This document shows positions 25,180 to 33,324 of a stretch of 54,651 nt of DNA, piece by piece. Within the stretch, counting starts at the first letter, position 1, and each line of letters opens with the position of its first letter. The stretch is from a virus. Position numbers and translations under genes: made by a program. The notes beneath the pieces were generated by a model. It made no database searches. It had not been told where the DNA came from and was given only the letters and a program-made list of their open reading frames with translations. The stretch is from the IMG/VR virus record IMGVR_UViG_3300032240_000649, positions 1-54,651 of that record, one strand, 5' to 3'.

Positions 25180-25874
25180 CATATTGGTGCGACAACTCCC
25201 CTGTGTGGAGTCATTACGGCAACGCCTCTAGCGTCCTTTTCCCGGCGTGGGAAAGGGCGTTTGCGGCCGTGATTAAGCACTACCTGCCTGTGGTTCAGGA
25301 TCAAGACCTGAAGGCCCGCATGGTGCAGTTCATGAACGAAGAGCTGGCTCACGCATCGGCGCACGAGGCTTTCAACAAGCGCCAAGGCCTTGAGGAGCTG
25401 GAGGCCGTTGAATTCAGACGCGCCCGGATTGTGCTGCGCAAGCCCGGGTTGCCGTTTTGGCTGGGCACCATGGTGTCGATTGAGCACTTGGCGGCCTGCA
25501 TGTCTCGTTCGGTGATTGGCCGTTGGGGCGGGCGCGAAGGGCGCGATTACAAACTGTTCCTGTGGCACGCTAAAGACGAGCTTGGCCACAAGGCCTTGGC
25601 CATCGACCTGTGGCGCTACCTTGGCCATTCTGACGCCGAGCTGCGCAAAATTGCGCGGAGCAACCAGTTCTACGTCATGGGCGGCATGATCAAACATACC
25701 ATCAAGCAAACTGCAAAGGATGGCCAGCTTCGCAACTGGAGAACGTGGAGCGATCTGCTGTCGTGGTCGTTCTTTGTGACCACCAAGGTCCTGATCCCGA
25801 TGCTAACAATTTATTTGCCCGGGTTTCATCCAAACAAAACAGACGACACCAAATACATGGAGGTGCCCGCATGA
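25176..25874 (+). CDS. Ferritin-like di-metal protein (PF10118-type metal-dependent hydrolase, 232 aa)
   Basis: Resembles COG3687/PF10118 'predicted metal-dependent hydrolases', four-helix ferritin-like proteins with a di-iron type centre. Visible ligands: MNEELAHASAHEAFN (E55/E56, H59, H63), SIEHLAA (E103, H104) and LWHAKDELGHKALAIDLW (E135, H138). A hydrophobic helix near the C-terminus (LLSWSFFVTTKVLIPMLTIY, about 194-213) could touch a membrane. The reaction is unknown; family members are often placed near lipid or fatty-acid functions. It is embedded by ATGA overlaps in the tail/ejection module, so it may be a virion enzyme acting on the host envelope. That role is inference. Confidence 0.75.
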   Translation: MTYWCDNSPVWSHYGNASSVLFPAWERAFAAVIKHYLPVVQDQDLKARMVQFMNEELAHASAHEAFNKRQGLEELEAVEFRRARIVLRKPGLPFWLGTMVSIEHLAACMSRSVIGRWGGREGRDYKLFLWHAKDELGHKALAIDLWRYLGHSDAELRKIARSNQFYVMGGMIKHTIKQTAKDGQLRNWRTWSDLLSWSFFVTTKVLIPMLTIYLPGFHPNKTDDTKYMEVPA

Positions 25875-26356
25875 ACGCAACAGGCATCCACCCCGTCAGC
25901 TCCAAGGAGCACATGCTCAAGCCCACCGACATTTTTGCGGTGGCTGCGCACGAGTACAAGCAAGGCATTGAAAACTGCACCGCTGCTGCAAAAAAATATC
26001 ACGTCTCGCCTGAGCGTTTGTCGTACTCAATCATGATTCAAGAGTACAGCGATCCACGCTTGATTCGTATTCGCGAAGGCAACACCTTGTTCACGATTGC
26101 AGCGATGCCGCACCGTGTTGGCTATGTCCGCAGCTACAACGGCGACACGGCAGACAACTTTATTGAAAACATGATTGTGTTTAATCAAGCAGCTCGCAAG
26201 ATGGGTTTTGACGTTTTGGTTGCGCACACCTCGCCTGACATTGTTCGGGCGCTAAAGCTCTCGTTAAGAAAGCACAAAATCAAGGGCATCAAATCAAACT
26301 TTGATTCCTCACAAAATATGTTTGCGATCACCACTGGTGAACCAAGGGGTGAATGA
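25871..26356 (+). CDS. Internal-virion-type protein, possibly T7 gp13-like/acetyltransferase fold (161 aa)
   Basis: The start is ATG 25871, overlapping the previous stop. The sequence reads as an alpha/beta domain: helix (DIFAVAAHEYKQGIENCTAA), strands (PRLIRIREGNTLFTIAAMPH, then VGYVRSYNGDTADNFIENMI), helix (FNQAARKMGFDVLVAHTSPD), then a final strand (NMFAITTG). This is the shape of small GNAT-like proteins found beside ejection proteins in T7-like and other podoviruses. No catalytic signature is convincing. It directly precedes the giant internal protein, fitting a virion role. Confidence 0.65.
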   Translation: MNATGIHPVSSKEHMLKPTDIFAVAAHEYKQGIENCTAAAKKYHVSPERLSYSIMIQEYSDPRLIRIREGNTLFTIAAMPHRVGYVRSYNGDTADNFIENMIVFNQAARKMGFDVLVAHTSPDIVRALKLSLRKHKIKGIKSNFDSSQNMFAITTGEPRGE

Positions 26357-29300
26357 TGGGATGGGTAAATAACAACATCATAAAACCTGCCGTCAACTTA
26401 GTTAGCTCCGTTGTTGGCGGCGTAGTCGACCTTGCAAGCAGCGCTTTAAAGACCGTAGGCGATGCAATTGGTAGCGTCGTTAAAACTGTTGGCAAGACCG
26501 TTGAGGCCGTACTAAAAGATCCCCTGCCTACGCTGCTGCAAATCGGTGGATCTTTTATTGGTATACCGCCTTACGTTACTGCTGCGGTGATCACTGCTGC
26601 CAAGGGCGGCAAGCTTGAGGACATTGCCAAATCAGCCGCAATTTCGTATGCCTCGACGCAGATCTTGTCGAACACTGAGATTGGCACAACGATTGGCGAC
26701 ACGACCAAGACTTGGGGCAACGACTTCACCAACAACATGATGAAGACGTTTGACCTGCCGCCCGACACGGCAGTGTCGATTGCCAAATCGGCTACGGCTG
26801 CCTTGAACTCATCTGTGATTGGCGGCATTAACGCTGCCATCAGCGGTAAGTCAATTGCAACCGGCATCACGTCTGGCTTTACGTCCGGCTTGGTGTATTC
26901 ATCAACCGACAGCTTCTTTGACTCGATCAATAAAGACCCTAATTGGGGTTTCAGCGACAAGGCAGTGAGCTTGATGAAGGGCGCAACCAGCACCGCCCTG
27001 AATACATTCATCTCTGGCAAGGGCGACCCCGCTCAGGCCGTTGGAAACTACATTGCTTACGCCGCTTTGAACATGGGTGGCACATCGCTTGCGCAGTCTG
27101 CAAAAGATGCCTACAAACTGTTGACCACTGACACTGAAGCAGCAAAAGCGGCACAAGACAAATACACCACGCTCAAGGCCGACTACGATCAAAAAATTAA
27201 AGACGGCGAAACTTTGCGCACAACCATCAATGATGAGTCTGCTGCATACAAAAAAGTTGTTGACGAGCAATACAACCCATATAAGGAAAAGCTGGACGGA
27301 TTGATTGCCGAAAACACTACGGCTGTTGATGACTTCAACACCAACAAAAAGGCATACGACGACAACAAGTGGGCCTACGACAACTATGCAACCAAAATGA
27401 GTCAGCTTGGTTATGAGGCGTCCGCTAATGAAGACGGTTCTAACACTTATTACAAGCGAGTTGGTGGCCGTTATGAAATGCGAGATGATGGAGAAGGCGG
27501 CCAGTACCGGGCCTATATTCCTGATGGCTCTATAAGAGACGATGAAGGAAACCCAACATGGCGCACGGTTTATGACGCGCCTTCTCAGCAATCCTATGCC
27601 GATGCGGCCAACGCTGCGGCTACAAAAGCCAACGCTGCGGCTGATAAGTACACCAGCACCAAAAATGCGGCAGAAAAACTTGCGGCCGACAACAAAGACA
27701 TGGTTGACGGTCTTGTGGCCTCTGGCAAGTCCATCGATACCAAGATGACCGACTTGCAAAAAATTAAAGACGATGTTGAGAAGCCCAACGCTGACGGCAC
27801 AAACTTGGCTGCCAAAGTCAAAGCCGCGTCTGACGCATATCAGACCAAGTACGACGCATGGGCCAAGACCAAGGAAGCCGCAGATCGCTCTGCCGAGAAC
27901 TACACCAAGGCCTTGGCCGAGGCGGCCACCAGAAACGCCACCATTGACGCGCTGAACACCGGCGCAATCAAAGCCACAAGCAAAGACGCTGACGGCAACT
28001 GGACGCTTTCTAACGGCATGACTTTGACCAGCGATGGCAAGTTTATACAGGACGGCAAGCAGGCCTTTACAAACACCGCAGGCATTCCACAGGCCGTGCT
28101 TGACTTCAAGGCGGCCGACGGAACCAAGGTTGACTTCAATGAGAACGCTGGCCGCGTAATGTCCACCACTGACGTTCAAAGCGTCATGAAGCGCGACTAC
28201 AACCTTGACGTGAGCGAAGACGAAGCCAAGAAGTTTGCAGGCACAACCTACGGCACAACAGATGCCAAGGCGATGAACGACTTCACCAATCAAAAGGTGC
28301 GCGACGCTTACTTCCAAACCGTTGGTGCGCAGCCTACCGATGCTCAAGTCACTCAGATCAGAGCAACTGGTGGTGGCGGTAACGACCTTTTAACCAGCGC
28401 CAAAGAGTTTGCTGTCAACGGCCTCGACCTGCCTGAAGACTACAAGTTCCCCGACACCAACGCCAAAATATCTTTTGGCCAAGCCTATGCCGCAGCCCGT
28501 TCTGCTTACGGCCCAAATGCCACGTTTGAGTGGAACGGCAAAAAGTACACCACCGAAAACCGCGAAGAAAAAATTGTTCGTGACGACACGGCCGCTGCGG
28601 CTGCTGGCAAGTACGACACGCAAGTTTCGTCATATGCCAAGTACAAGATGCTGGACAACCTCAGCAGCCCTGACTTCAATCCGGCGGACTTGACCAAAGG
28701 CGAGATGTCAAAGTTTGTTGACGCATACACAAATGCAAGCCCGCTGCAACGGGCTGCAATGCTCAAGGGTTCTGACAGCTCGACCTACAAAGTCATTGAC
28801 ACAATTTTGAACGAAACGGCTCGTTATAACCCAACGGGTCAAATCAATACCACCTACAAAGGCACGACAACCGGAACTATCTCGGCTTACAACCCCACCG
28901 GCGTTGAGAAAATTCTTGACTCTGTCAGAACCGGCAAAGATGTGCTCAATGCTGGTTTGAACATTGCAACGGCTGACGTGGCAGGTGTTGTCACTCGCGG
29001 CGCACAGTTGCTTCGCGACGCAATAGGTTTGGACAATACGACTGCTGACAAGATCCAGCAAATGTGGAGTGACTCCAAGGACAAGTCCCTCAAAGGCCTT
29101 GCAACCGACAATCAGCGCGTTATTGCAGGCGGTATTGCATCTGGCCTTGAATCGGTTGGTGCGTTTGCTACAAGCGGCCCTGTTGGGGCTTTGATGACCC
29201 TTGGCGCTATTGCCGCCAATAACTCATACCAAGAGGGCGCTACCACTTGGATTGACAACAACGGCAAGGCTTACTCGTCCAAAGATGAGGCTGCACGCGC

Positions 29301-32274
29301 GGCAGGCGTCAGCAATATTCGCCAATTGACGCCAGAAGAGAACATGCAGCGCACGGCTGTCATGACGGCTCTGGAAATTGCTGGTGAAGCCGCAGGCATC
29401 CCGGGTATGACTCGTTTGATGAAGGGCATCCCGCTCACTGGGAACACTGGCCAAATTGTCAACGCCGTCAAAAATTTTGGTGTTGGTTTGGGTAACGAGC
29501 AGGTGTCTGAACTTTTGACCACCACGGCCCAAATGGCTGCCGACAAGTGGCTAAGTTTTGGTTTGGGCAGGGACGCTACTCTGGCTGACTACACCAAGGC
29601 GCTGCAAGATACTGCGCTGGCCACCACAGCGGCTGTGGGCACTGCTGGGTCAATCTCGACCGCAACCCGCAACATGCAGGATCTGAAGAGCTACTCCAAT
29701 CCGTTCTCAACAAACACCGGTCTGGATACAATTTCCCCGACCGTTCCGTCATTGAAGCAGGCGGCCGCAACGCTTGGCCTTAGCGAATCTGATTTTGCAA
29801 CCATCCAGCGCAACGTCACCAACAGCGTGCGTGCTGGCAACGCATACATTGGATCGGCAGAAGACCTTATTTCACAGTCTTTGCAAGACAAAGGCATGTC
29901 GACTGTTAAGGCAGACGCAGTTGCTTCTATTCTTTCGCAAAAGCTTGAGACGGTCGCCGTTACGGACTTCTTGACAGCCAACGGTATTGACCCGGCCAAG
30001 ATCCCTGCGCTGACGCCTTTGATTCAGTCTCAGCTTGACCCCAACATCAACACTGCTGCTGCGGCAAAAAACATTGCGTCGATCTTTGCATCCGCCGGTA
30101 TGGACCCAGCCTTGGCTGGAAAAACCGCAAGCACGTTCTATTCAAACACTGTGGCGGCCCCAACCATCACGCAGGCCGATATTGACTTGTCAAATCAGCT
30201 CATGAAAAACGCCGGGCTTGAGGTTGGCAAGGTTTACATTTCGCCCAAAGGAACTACCACTACCGTCACTTCTACGCCGGGCACGACGGTCACCAACGAT
30301 CAGTTGCAAACCACATTTGGTACAACTGGCACGACTGGCACTACAACGACCACCGGCAACACTGCGGTTGGAACCGGCACTACTACTGGGACCACAACTG
30401 GAACCACTACCGGTGGCACTGCTGGAACCGGAACCACTACGGGTAGTGGCACTACAACCGGCGGAACAACTGGAACAACTACTGGCGGCACTACTGGAAC
30501 TTTTGCAACTACCGGCACTTTGACTGGTGGTGGCACTACGACCTCTACGGGCGGGACAACCGGAACCACAACGACCGGCGGCACTACCGGTACAACCACA
30601 GGTGGTACAACAACTGGCGGCACAACGACAGGCGGTACAACCACCGGCACGACTACTGGCACGACCACTGGCACGACCACTGGTGGGACCACTACGGGCA
30701 CTACCACCGGCGGAACTACGACTGGCACAACGACCACTGGCGGGACAAACACCGGAACAACCACTGGTACAACAACCGGAACGACAACTGGCACCCAGAC
30801 TGGTACTCAGACTGGCACGACTACTGGTACACAAACAGGCACCCAAACAGGAACGCAAACCGGGACACAAACCGGTACGCAGACCGGAACTCAGACCGGA
30901 ACTCAGACTGGAACGCAAACTGGAACCCAGACTGGTACAAACACGACCACTGCAAACACAATAACGCAGCAAAACCTGACTGACCTTCAAACCGCGTTGA
31001 ATACTCGTATTGGTGAATTGATCAGCCAAGGCGTGAATCAGCAAACTGCAATTCAGCAAGCCATCAAAGAAGTTCAAGGTCAAATTACGACCAACAACAC
31101 TGCGGTCAACACCCGCATCAATGATCTGATTGCTACTGGCTTGACTAATCAACAAGCCACCGAGGCTGCAATTAAAGAAACGCAGGGCAAGGTTACGAAC
31201 CTTGGAACGCAACTTGATACGCGCATCAATGACCTTGTTAAGCAAGGCATGACCAATCAAGAGGCAACCAACCAAGCTATTAAAGAAACGCAAAGTCAAG
31301 TCACGCAAACCAAACAAGAGCTGACTACTCAGATTGAAAAAACCAACGCGACGTTCAATCAGCGGGTCAACGAATTAGTTGAGCAAGGCAAGACTTATCA
31401 AGAGGCAACTCAGCAGGCGTTCAAGGAAACAAACCAAAGCATTGCAGACGTTCAGAAAGCGCAAGACGAGGCCAAGAAAGCTCAAGAAGAAGCTGCAAAA
31501 GCCGCACGCGCAAAAGAAGGCCAAGCCAAAACCGCAAGCAACCTTGCTCAGGCCGTGTCTTTGGCTGCTTTGCCAGCCGCTGCTGCTGCTGGAACTGACG
31601 AGACAACACCGTTCAAGAACATTGGTTTAAAAACAACCGGTGAATCTAAATTTGAAGGCCCGCTTGAGCAATACCTCAAGCTGGTGAAAGGAACCAACTA
31701 TGCACAAAAGCCAGCGGAAGCGCAGCAGCAGCAAACTCAACAACAAGTTCAGCAGGGGGCCAACGTGCAACAAGACCTATTGACCCCGCAACCGGAGCAG
31801 CCTGTGTCCGGATCTGACTACTTCAACTATGGCCAGCAAACTGACATTGACAAGCTATTGGCCGGTCAAGTCAATGAGACCAATACCATGCAAGCCAAAC
31901 GCGGCGGGTTGGCTACCCCGCTTTTTGCTGGTGGCGGCACAACCCGCTATGGTCGTTATGCAGGCGGCGGTTTGAACGTGATCAACCATTCTGGCAAAGC
32001 CCGTGTGGACTTCAGAACCGGCGATGCCGTAAGCGGACCCGGCGATGGCCAGTCTGACGACATCCCTGCAATGCTGGCTGACGGTGAATTTGTGTTCCCG
32101 GCTGACGTAGTTTCGGCTTTGGGAAATGGCTCAACAAAGGCCGGAAGCGATAAACTATACGACATGATGCATTCAATTCGGGCGTATCACCGGTCGGCTA
32201 AACCAGAGGACTTGCCGCCACCCGCGAAAAAGTCACCTCTGGATTATTTGAAAACTCGTAAGGCAAGGAGATAA
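26353..32274 (+). CDS. Giant internal/ejection protein with Thr-Gly domain and coiled-coil repeats (1973 aa)
   Basis: Largest gene of the genome. Residues 1-110 are amphipathic/hydrophobic (NLVSSVVGGVVDLASSALKT), which could insert in a membrane. Residues 250-530 are helical coiled coil rich in Lys/Asp/Ala. Residues about 940-990 and 1010-1100 contain further hydrophobic helices. Residues 1315-1536 are almost only Thr and Gly. Residues 1538-1710 hold four repeats of a 36-46 residue coiled unit (core TRINDLVKQGMTNQEATNQA). The C-terminal 120 residues carry FAGGG and YAGGG motifs and the phrase GPGDGQSDDIPAMLADGEFV, seen in other environmental podovirus virion proteins. It is probably an ejected or internal-core protein. 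The start may be 26353 or 26356 (AAGGGG upstream). Confidence 0.8.
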   Translation: MMGWVNNNIIKPAVNLVSSVVGGVVDLASSALKTVGDAIGSVVKTVGKTVEAVLKDPLPTLLQIGGSFIGIPPYVTAAVITAAKGGKLEDIAKSAAISYASTQILSNTEIGTTIGDTTKTWGNDFTNNMMKTFDLPPDTAVSIAKSATAALNSSVIGGINAAISGKSIATGITSGFTSGLVYSSTDSFFDSINKDPNWGFSDKAVSLMKGATSTALNTFISGKGDPAQAVGNYIAYAALNMGGTSLAQSAKDAYKLLTTDTEAAKAAQDKYTTLKADYDQKIKDGETLRTTINDESAAYKKVVDEQYNPYKEKLDGLIAENTTAVDDFNTNKKAYDDNKWAYDNYATKMSQLGYEASANEDGSNTYYKRVGGRYEMRDDGEGGQYRAYIPDGSIRDDEGNPTWRTVYDAPSQQSYADAANAAATKANAAADKYTSTKNAAEKLAADNKDMVDGLVASGKSIDTKMTDLQKIKDDVEKPNADGTNLAAKVKAASDAYQTKYDAWAKTKEAADRSAENYTKALAEAATRNATIDALNTGAIKATSKDADGNWTLSNGMTLTSDGKFIQDGKQAFTNTAGIPQAVLDFKAADGTKVDFNENAGRVMSTTDVQSVMKRDYNLDVSEDEAKKFAGTTYGTTDAKAMNDFTNQKVRDAYFQTVGAQPTDAQVTQIRATGGGGNDLLTSAKEFAVNGLDLPEDYKFPDTNAKISFGQAYAAARSAYGPNATFEWNGKKYTTENREEKIVRDDTAAAAAGKYDTQVSSYAKYKMLDNLSSPDFNPADLTKGEMSKFVDAYTNASPLQRAAMLKGSDSSTYKVIDTILNETARYNPTGQINTTYKGTTTGTISAYNPTGVEKILDSVRTGKDVLNAGLNIATADVAGVVTRGAQLLRDAIGLDNTTADKIQQMWSDSKDKSLKGLATDNQRVIAGGIASGLESVGAFATSGPVGALMTLGAIAANNSYQEGATTWIDNNGKAYSSKDEAARAAGVSNIRQLTPEENMQRTAVMTALEIAGEAAGIPGMTRLMKGIPLTGNTGQIVNAVKNFGVGLGNEQVSELLTTTAQMAADKWLSFGLGRDATLADYTKALQDTALATTAAVGTAGSISTATRNMQDLKSYSNPFSTNTGLDTISPTVPSLKQAAATLGLSESDFATIQRNVTNSVRAGNAYIGSAEDLISQSLQDKGMSTVKADAVASILSQKLETVAVTDFLTANGIDPAKIPALTPLIQSQLDPNINTAAAAKNIASIFASAGMDPALAGKTASTFYSNTVAAPTITQADIDLSNQLMKNAGLEVGKVYISPKGTTTTVTSTPGTTVTNDQLQTTFGTTGTTGTTTTTGNTAVGTGTTTGTTTGTTTGGTAGTGTTTGSGTTTGGTTGTTTGGTTGTFATTGTLTGGGTTTSTGGTTGTTTTGGTTGTTTGGTTTGGTTTGGTTTGTTTGTTTGTTTGGTTTGTTTGGTTTGTTTTGGTNTGTTTGTTTGTTTGTQTGTQTGTTTGTQTGTQTGTQTGTQTGTQTGTQTGTQTGTQTGTQTGTNTTTANTITQQNLTDLQTALNTRIGELISQGVNQQTAIQQAIKEVQGQITTNNTAVNTRINDLIATGLTNQQATEAAIKETQGKVTNLGTQLDTRINDLVKQGMTNQEATNQAIKETQSQVTQTKQELTTQIEKTNATFNQRVNELVEQGKTYQEATQQAFKETNQSIADVQKAQDEAKKAQEEAAKAARAKEGQAKTASNLAQAVSLAALPAAAAAGTDETTPFKNIGLKTTGESKFEGPLEQYLKLVKGTNYAQKPAEAQQQQTQQQVQQGANVQQDLLTPQPEQPVSGSDYFNYGQQTDIDKLLAGQVNETNTMQAKRGGLATPLFAGGGTTRYGRYAGGGLNVINHSGKARVDFRTGDAVSGPGDGQSDDIPAMLADGEFVFPADVVSALGNGSTKAGSDKLYDMMHSIRAYHRSAKPEDLPPPAKKSPLDYLKTRKARR
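30298..30960 (+). repeat. Low-complexity ACN/GGN region encoding ~220 aa of Thr-Gly
   Basis: About 660 bases of mixed ACN and GGN codons, giving TTTGTTTGGTT-like protein sequence, ending with repeated GTQTGTQT units. Codon use is varied within the tract, so the composition seems selected in protein and not the product of recent slippage. It probably forms an extended linker. Confidence 0.9.
30967..31480 (+). repeat. Four coiled-coil repeats in giant protein
   Basis: Four related units of 36-46 residues follow the Thr-Gly tract. Each has a core like NTRINDLIATGLTNQQAT followed by AIKETQGKVT. The pattern of hydrophobic positions suggests trimeric or tetrameric coiled coil. Confidence 0.8.
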
Positions 32275-32276
32275 CC

Positions 32277-33323
32277 ATGGCATTAACTCAAGGATCGCCG
32301 CTGCCCGATATTACGCAAACCACAACGCGTACCGATCAGGCCCCCGATTACTACACCAATTATTTGTCCGGCTTGTCGCAGGCCGGGCAAACTGCCATGG
32401 CTCGCTCGCCGACTCAGTCGGTGGCCGGTTACGACCCCTTGCAGGTCATGGGCTACAACAACCTGCCTGCTGCAACAGAGTCGTACAAAACCGGGCTGAC
32501 GGCCGCTCAAAACACCGCAGCACAGGCAGCTCAGGGTATTACGCCTGAGCGCATCAATGCTTTGATGAACCCGTACACCACCAACGTGGTGGACGAGATG
32601 GCTCGCCTGTCCCAGCAGAACGTGCAACGCAACTTGCTGCCCACCATGAAGGCTGGTTTTGTCGGCACTGGTGGCATGGGCAGCCAACGCTACGCTGGCG
32701 CTCTTGGGCAGTCCATGGCGGACATCCAAGCCGGTTTGACGGGCCAACAGTACGGCGCATTATCAAAAGGCTACAGCGAGGCTCTGAAGGGCGCTTTGGA
32801 TGAGGCCCAACTGCAAAACCTAGCCGCTGGCACTCAGGGCAAGCTTGCGCAGCAAGAGCTGGACATGGGGTTAACCGGTGCCGGTGCTTTGACCAAGGCC
32901 GGTGCGGAGCGTCAGGCGTACCAACAAAGTCTACTCGACGCTCCCTTGAAAACGGCGACAGCATCGTCAGGACTCATGCGGGGCTACACCGTGCCGCAGT
33001 CGCAGGTCGAAAAGTTCGTGGGGCCAAAGGCTGGCTCTTACGGCACGTCGGACCTGTCAAACATTCTTGGCGTGTTGTCGGTGCTTGGAAGCGCCGCAGG
33101 CGGCAAGGGCCTTTCAACTGTGGCAACCGCTGGTGGCGACTTGATCAACTGGCTCAAAGGCGGCGGTGGCGGTGGCAACCAAGACCTTTTTGGCAATTTT
33201 AAAATTGACCCCAACGAATTTACCGGCGGCACAAATGCAAACGGCGTGCCTGTTTATTGGGACACAGCCACCGGCAAATACTACGGGACTGACGGCAAAG
33301 AAGTTCCTGTGACTGGAGATTGA
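32277..33323 (+). CDS. Internal/ejection protein (348 aa)
   Basis: Ala/Gly/Gln-rich helical protein of a type found in many podovirus ejection modules. The recognisable phrase is INALMNPYTTNVVDEMARLS followed by QQNVQRNLLPTMKAGFVGTG and GSQRYAGALGQSMADIQ. A hydrophobic Gly-rich segment (LSNILGVLSVLGSAAGGKGL) and a poly-Gly stretch precede a small C-terminal beta unit (VPVYWDTATGKYYGTDG). It is probably packed in the capsid and delivered with DNA. AAGGAGATAACC precedes the ATG; it is the second of four adjacent large internal proteins. Confidence 0.75.
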   Translation: MALTQGSPLPDITQTTTRTDQAPDYYTNYLSGLSQAGQTAMARSPTQSVAGYDPLQVMGYNNLPAATESYKTGLTAAQNTAAQAAQGITPERINALMNPYTTNVVDEMARLSQQNVQRNLLPTMKAGFVGTGGMGSQRYAGALGQSMADIQAGLTGQQYGALSKGYSEALKGALDEAQLQNLAAGTQGKLAQQELDMGLTGAGALTKAGAERQAYQQSLLDAPLKTATASSGLMRGYTVPQSQVEKFVGPKAGSYGTSDLSNILGVLSVLGSAAGGKGLSTVATAGGDLINWLKGGGGGGNQDLFGNFKIDPNEFTGGTNANGVPVYWDTATGKYYGTDGKEVPVTGD

Positions 33324-33324
33324 T

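Noticed and set aside
26902-28347. 481-codon leftward open frame opposite the giant internal protein
   Set aside because: It is Val/Cys/Gly-rich with no ribosome site and follows the codon structure of the rightward gene; it is a shadow frame.
30300-30794. Leftward frame encoding Val-Val-Pro-Val repeats
   Set aside because: This is the complement of the ACN/GGN tract in the giant gene, not an independent elastin-like protein.
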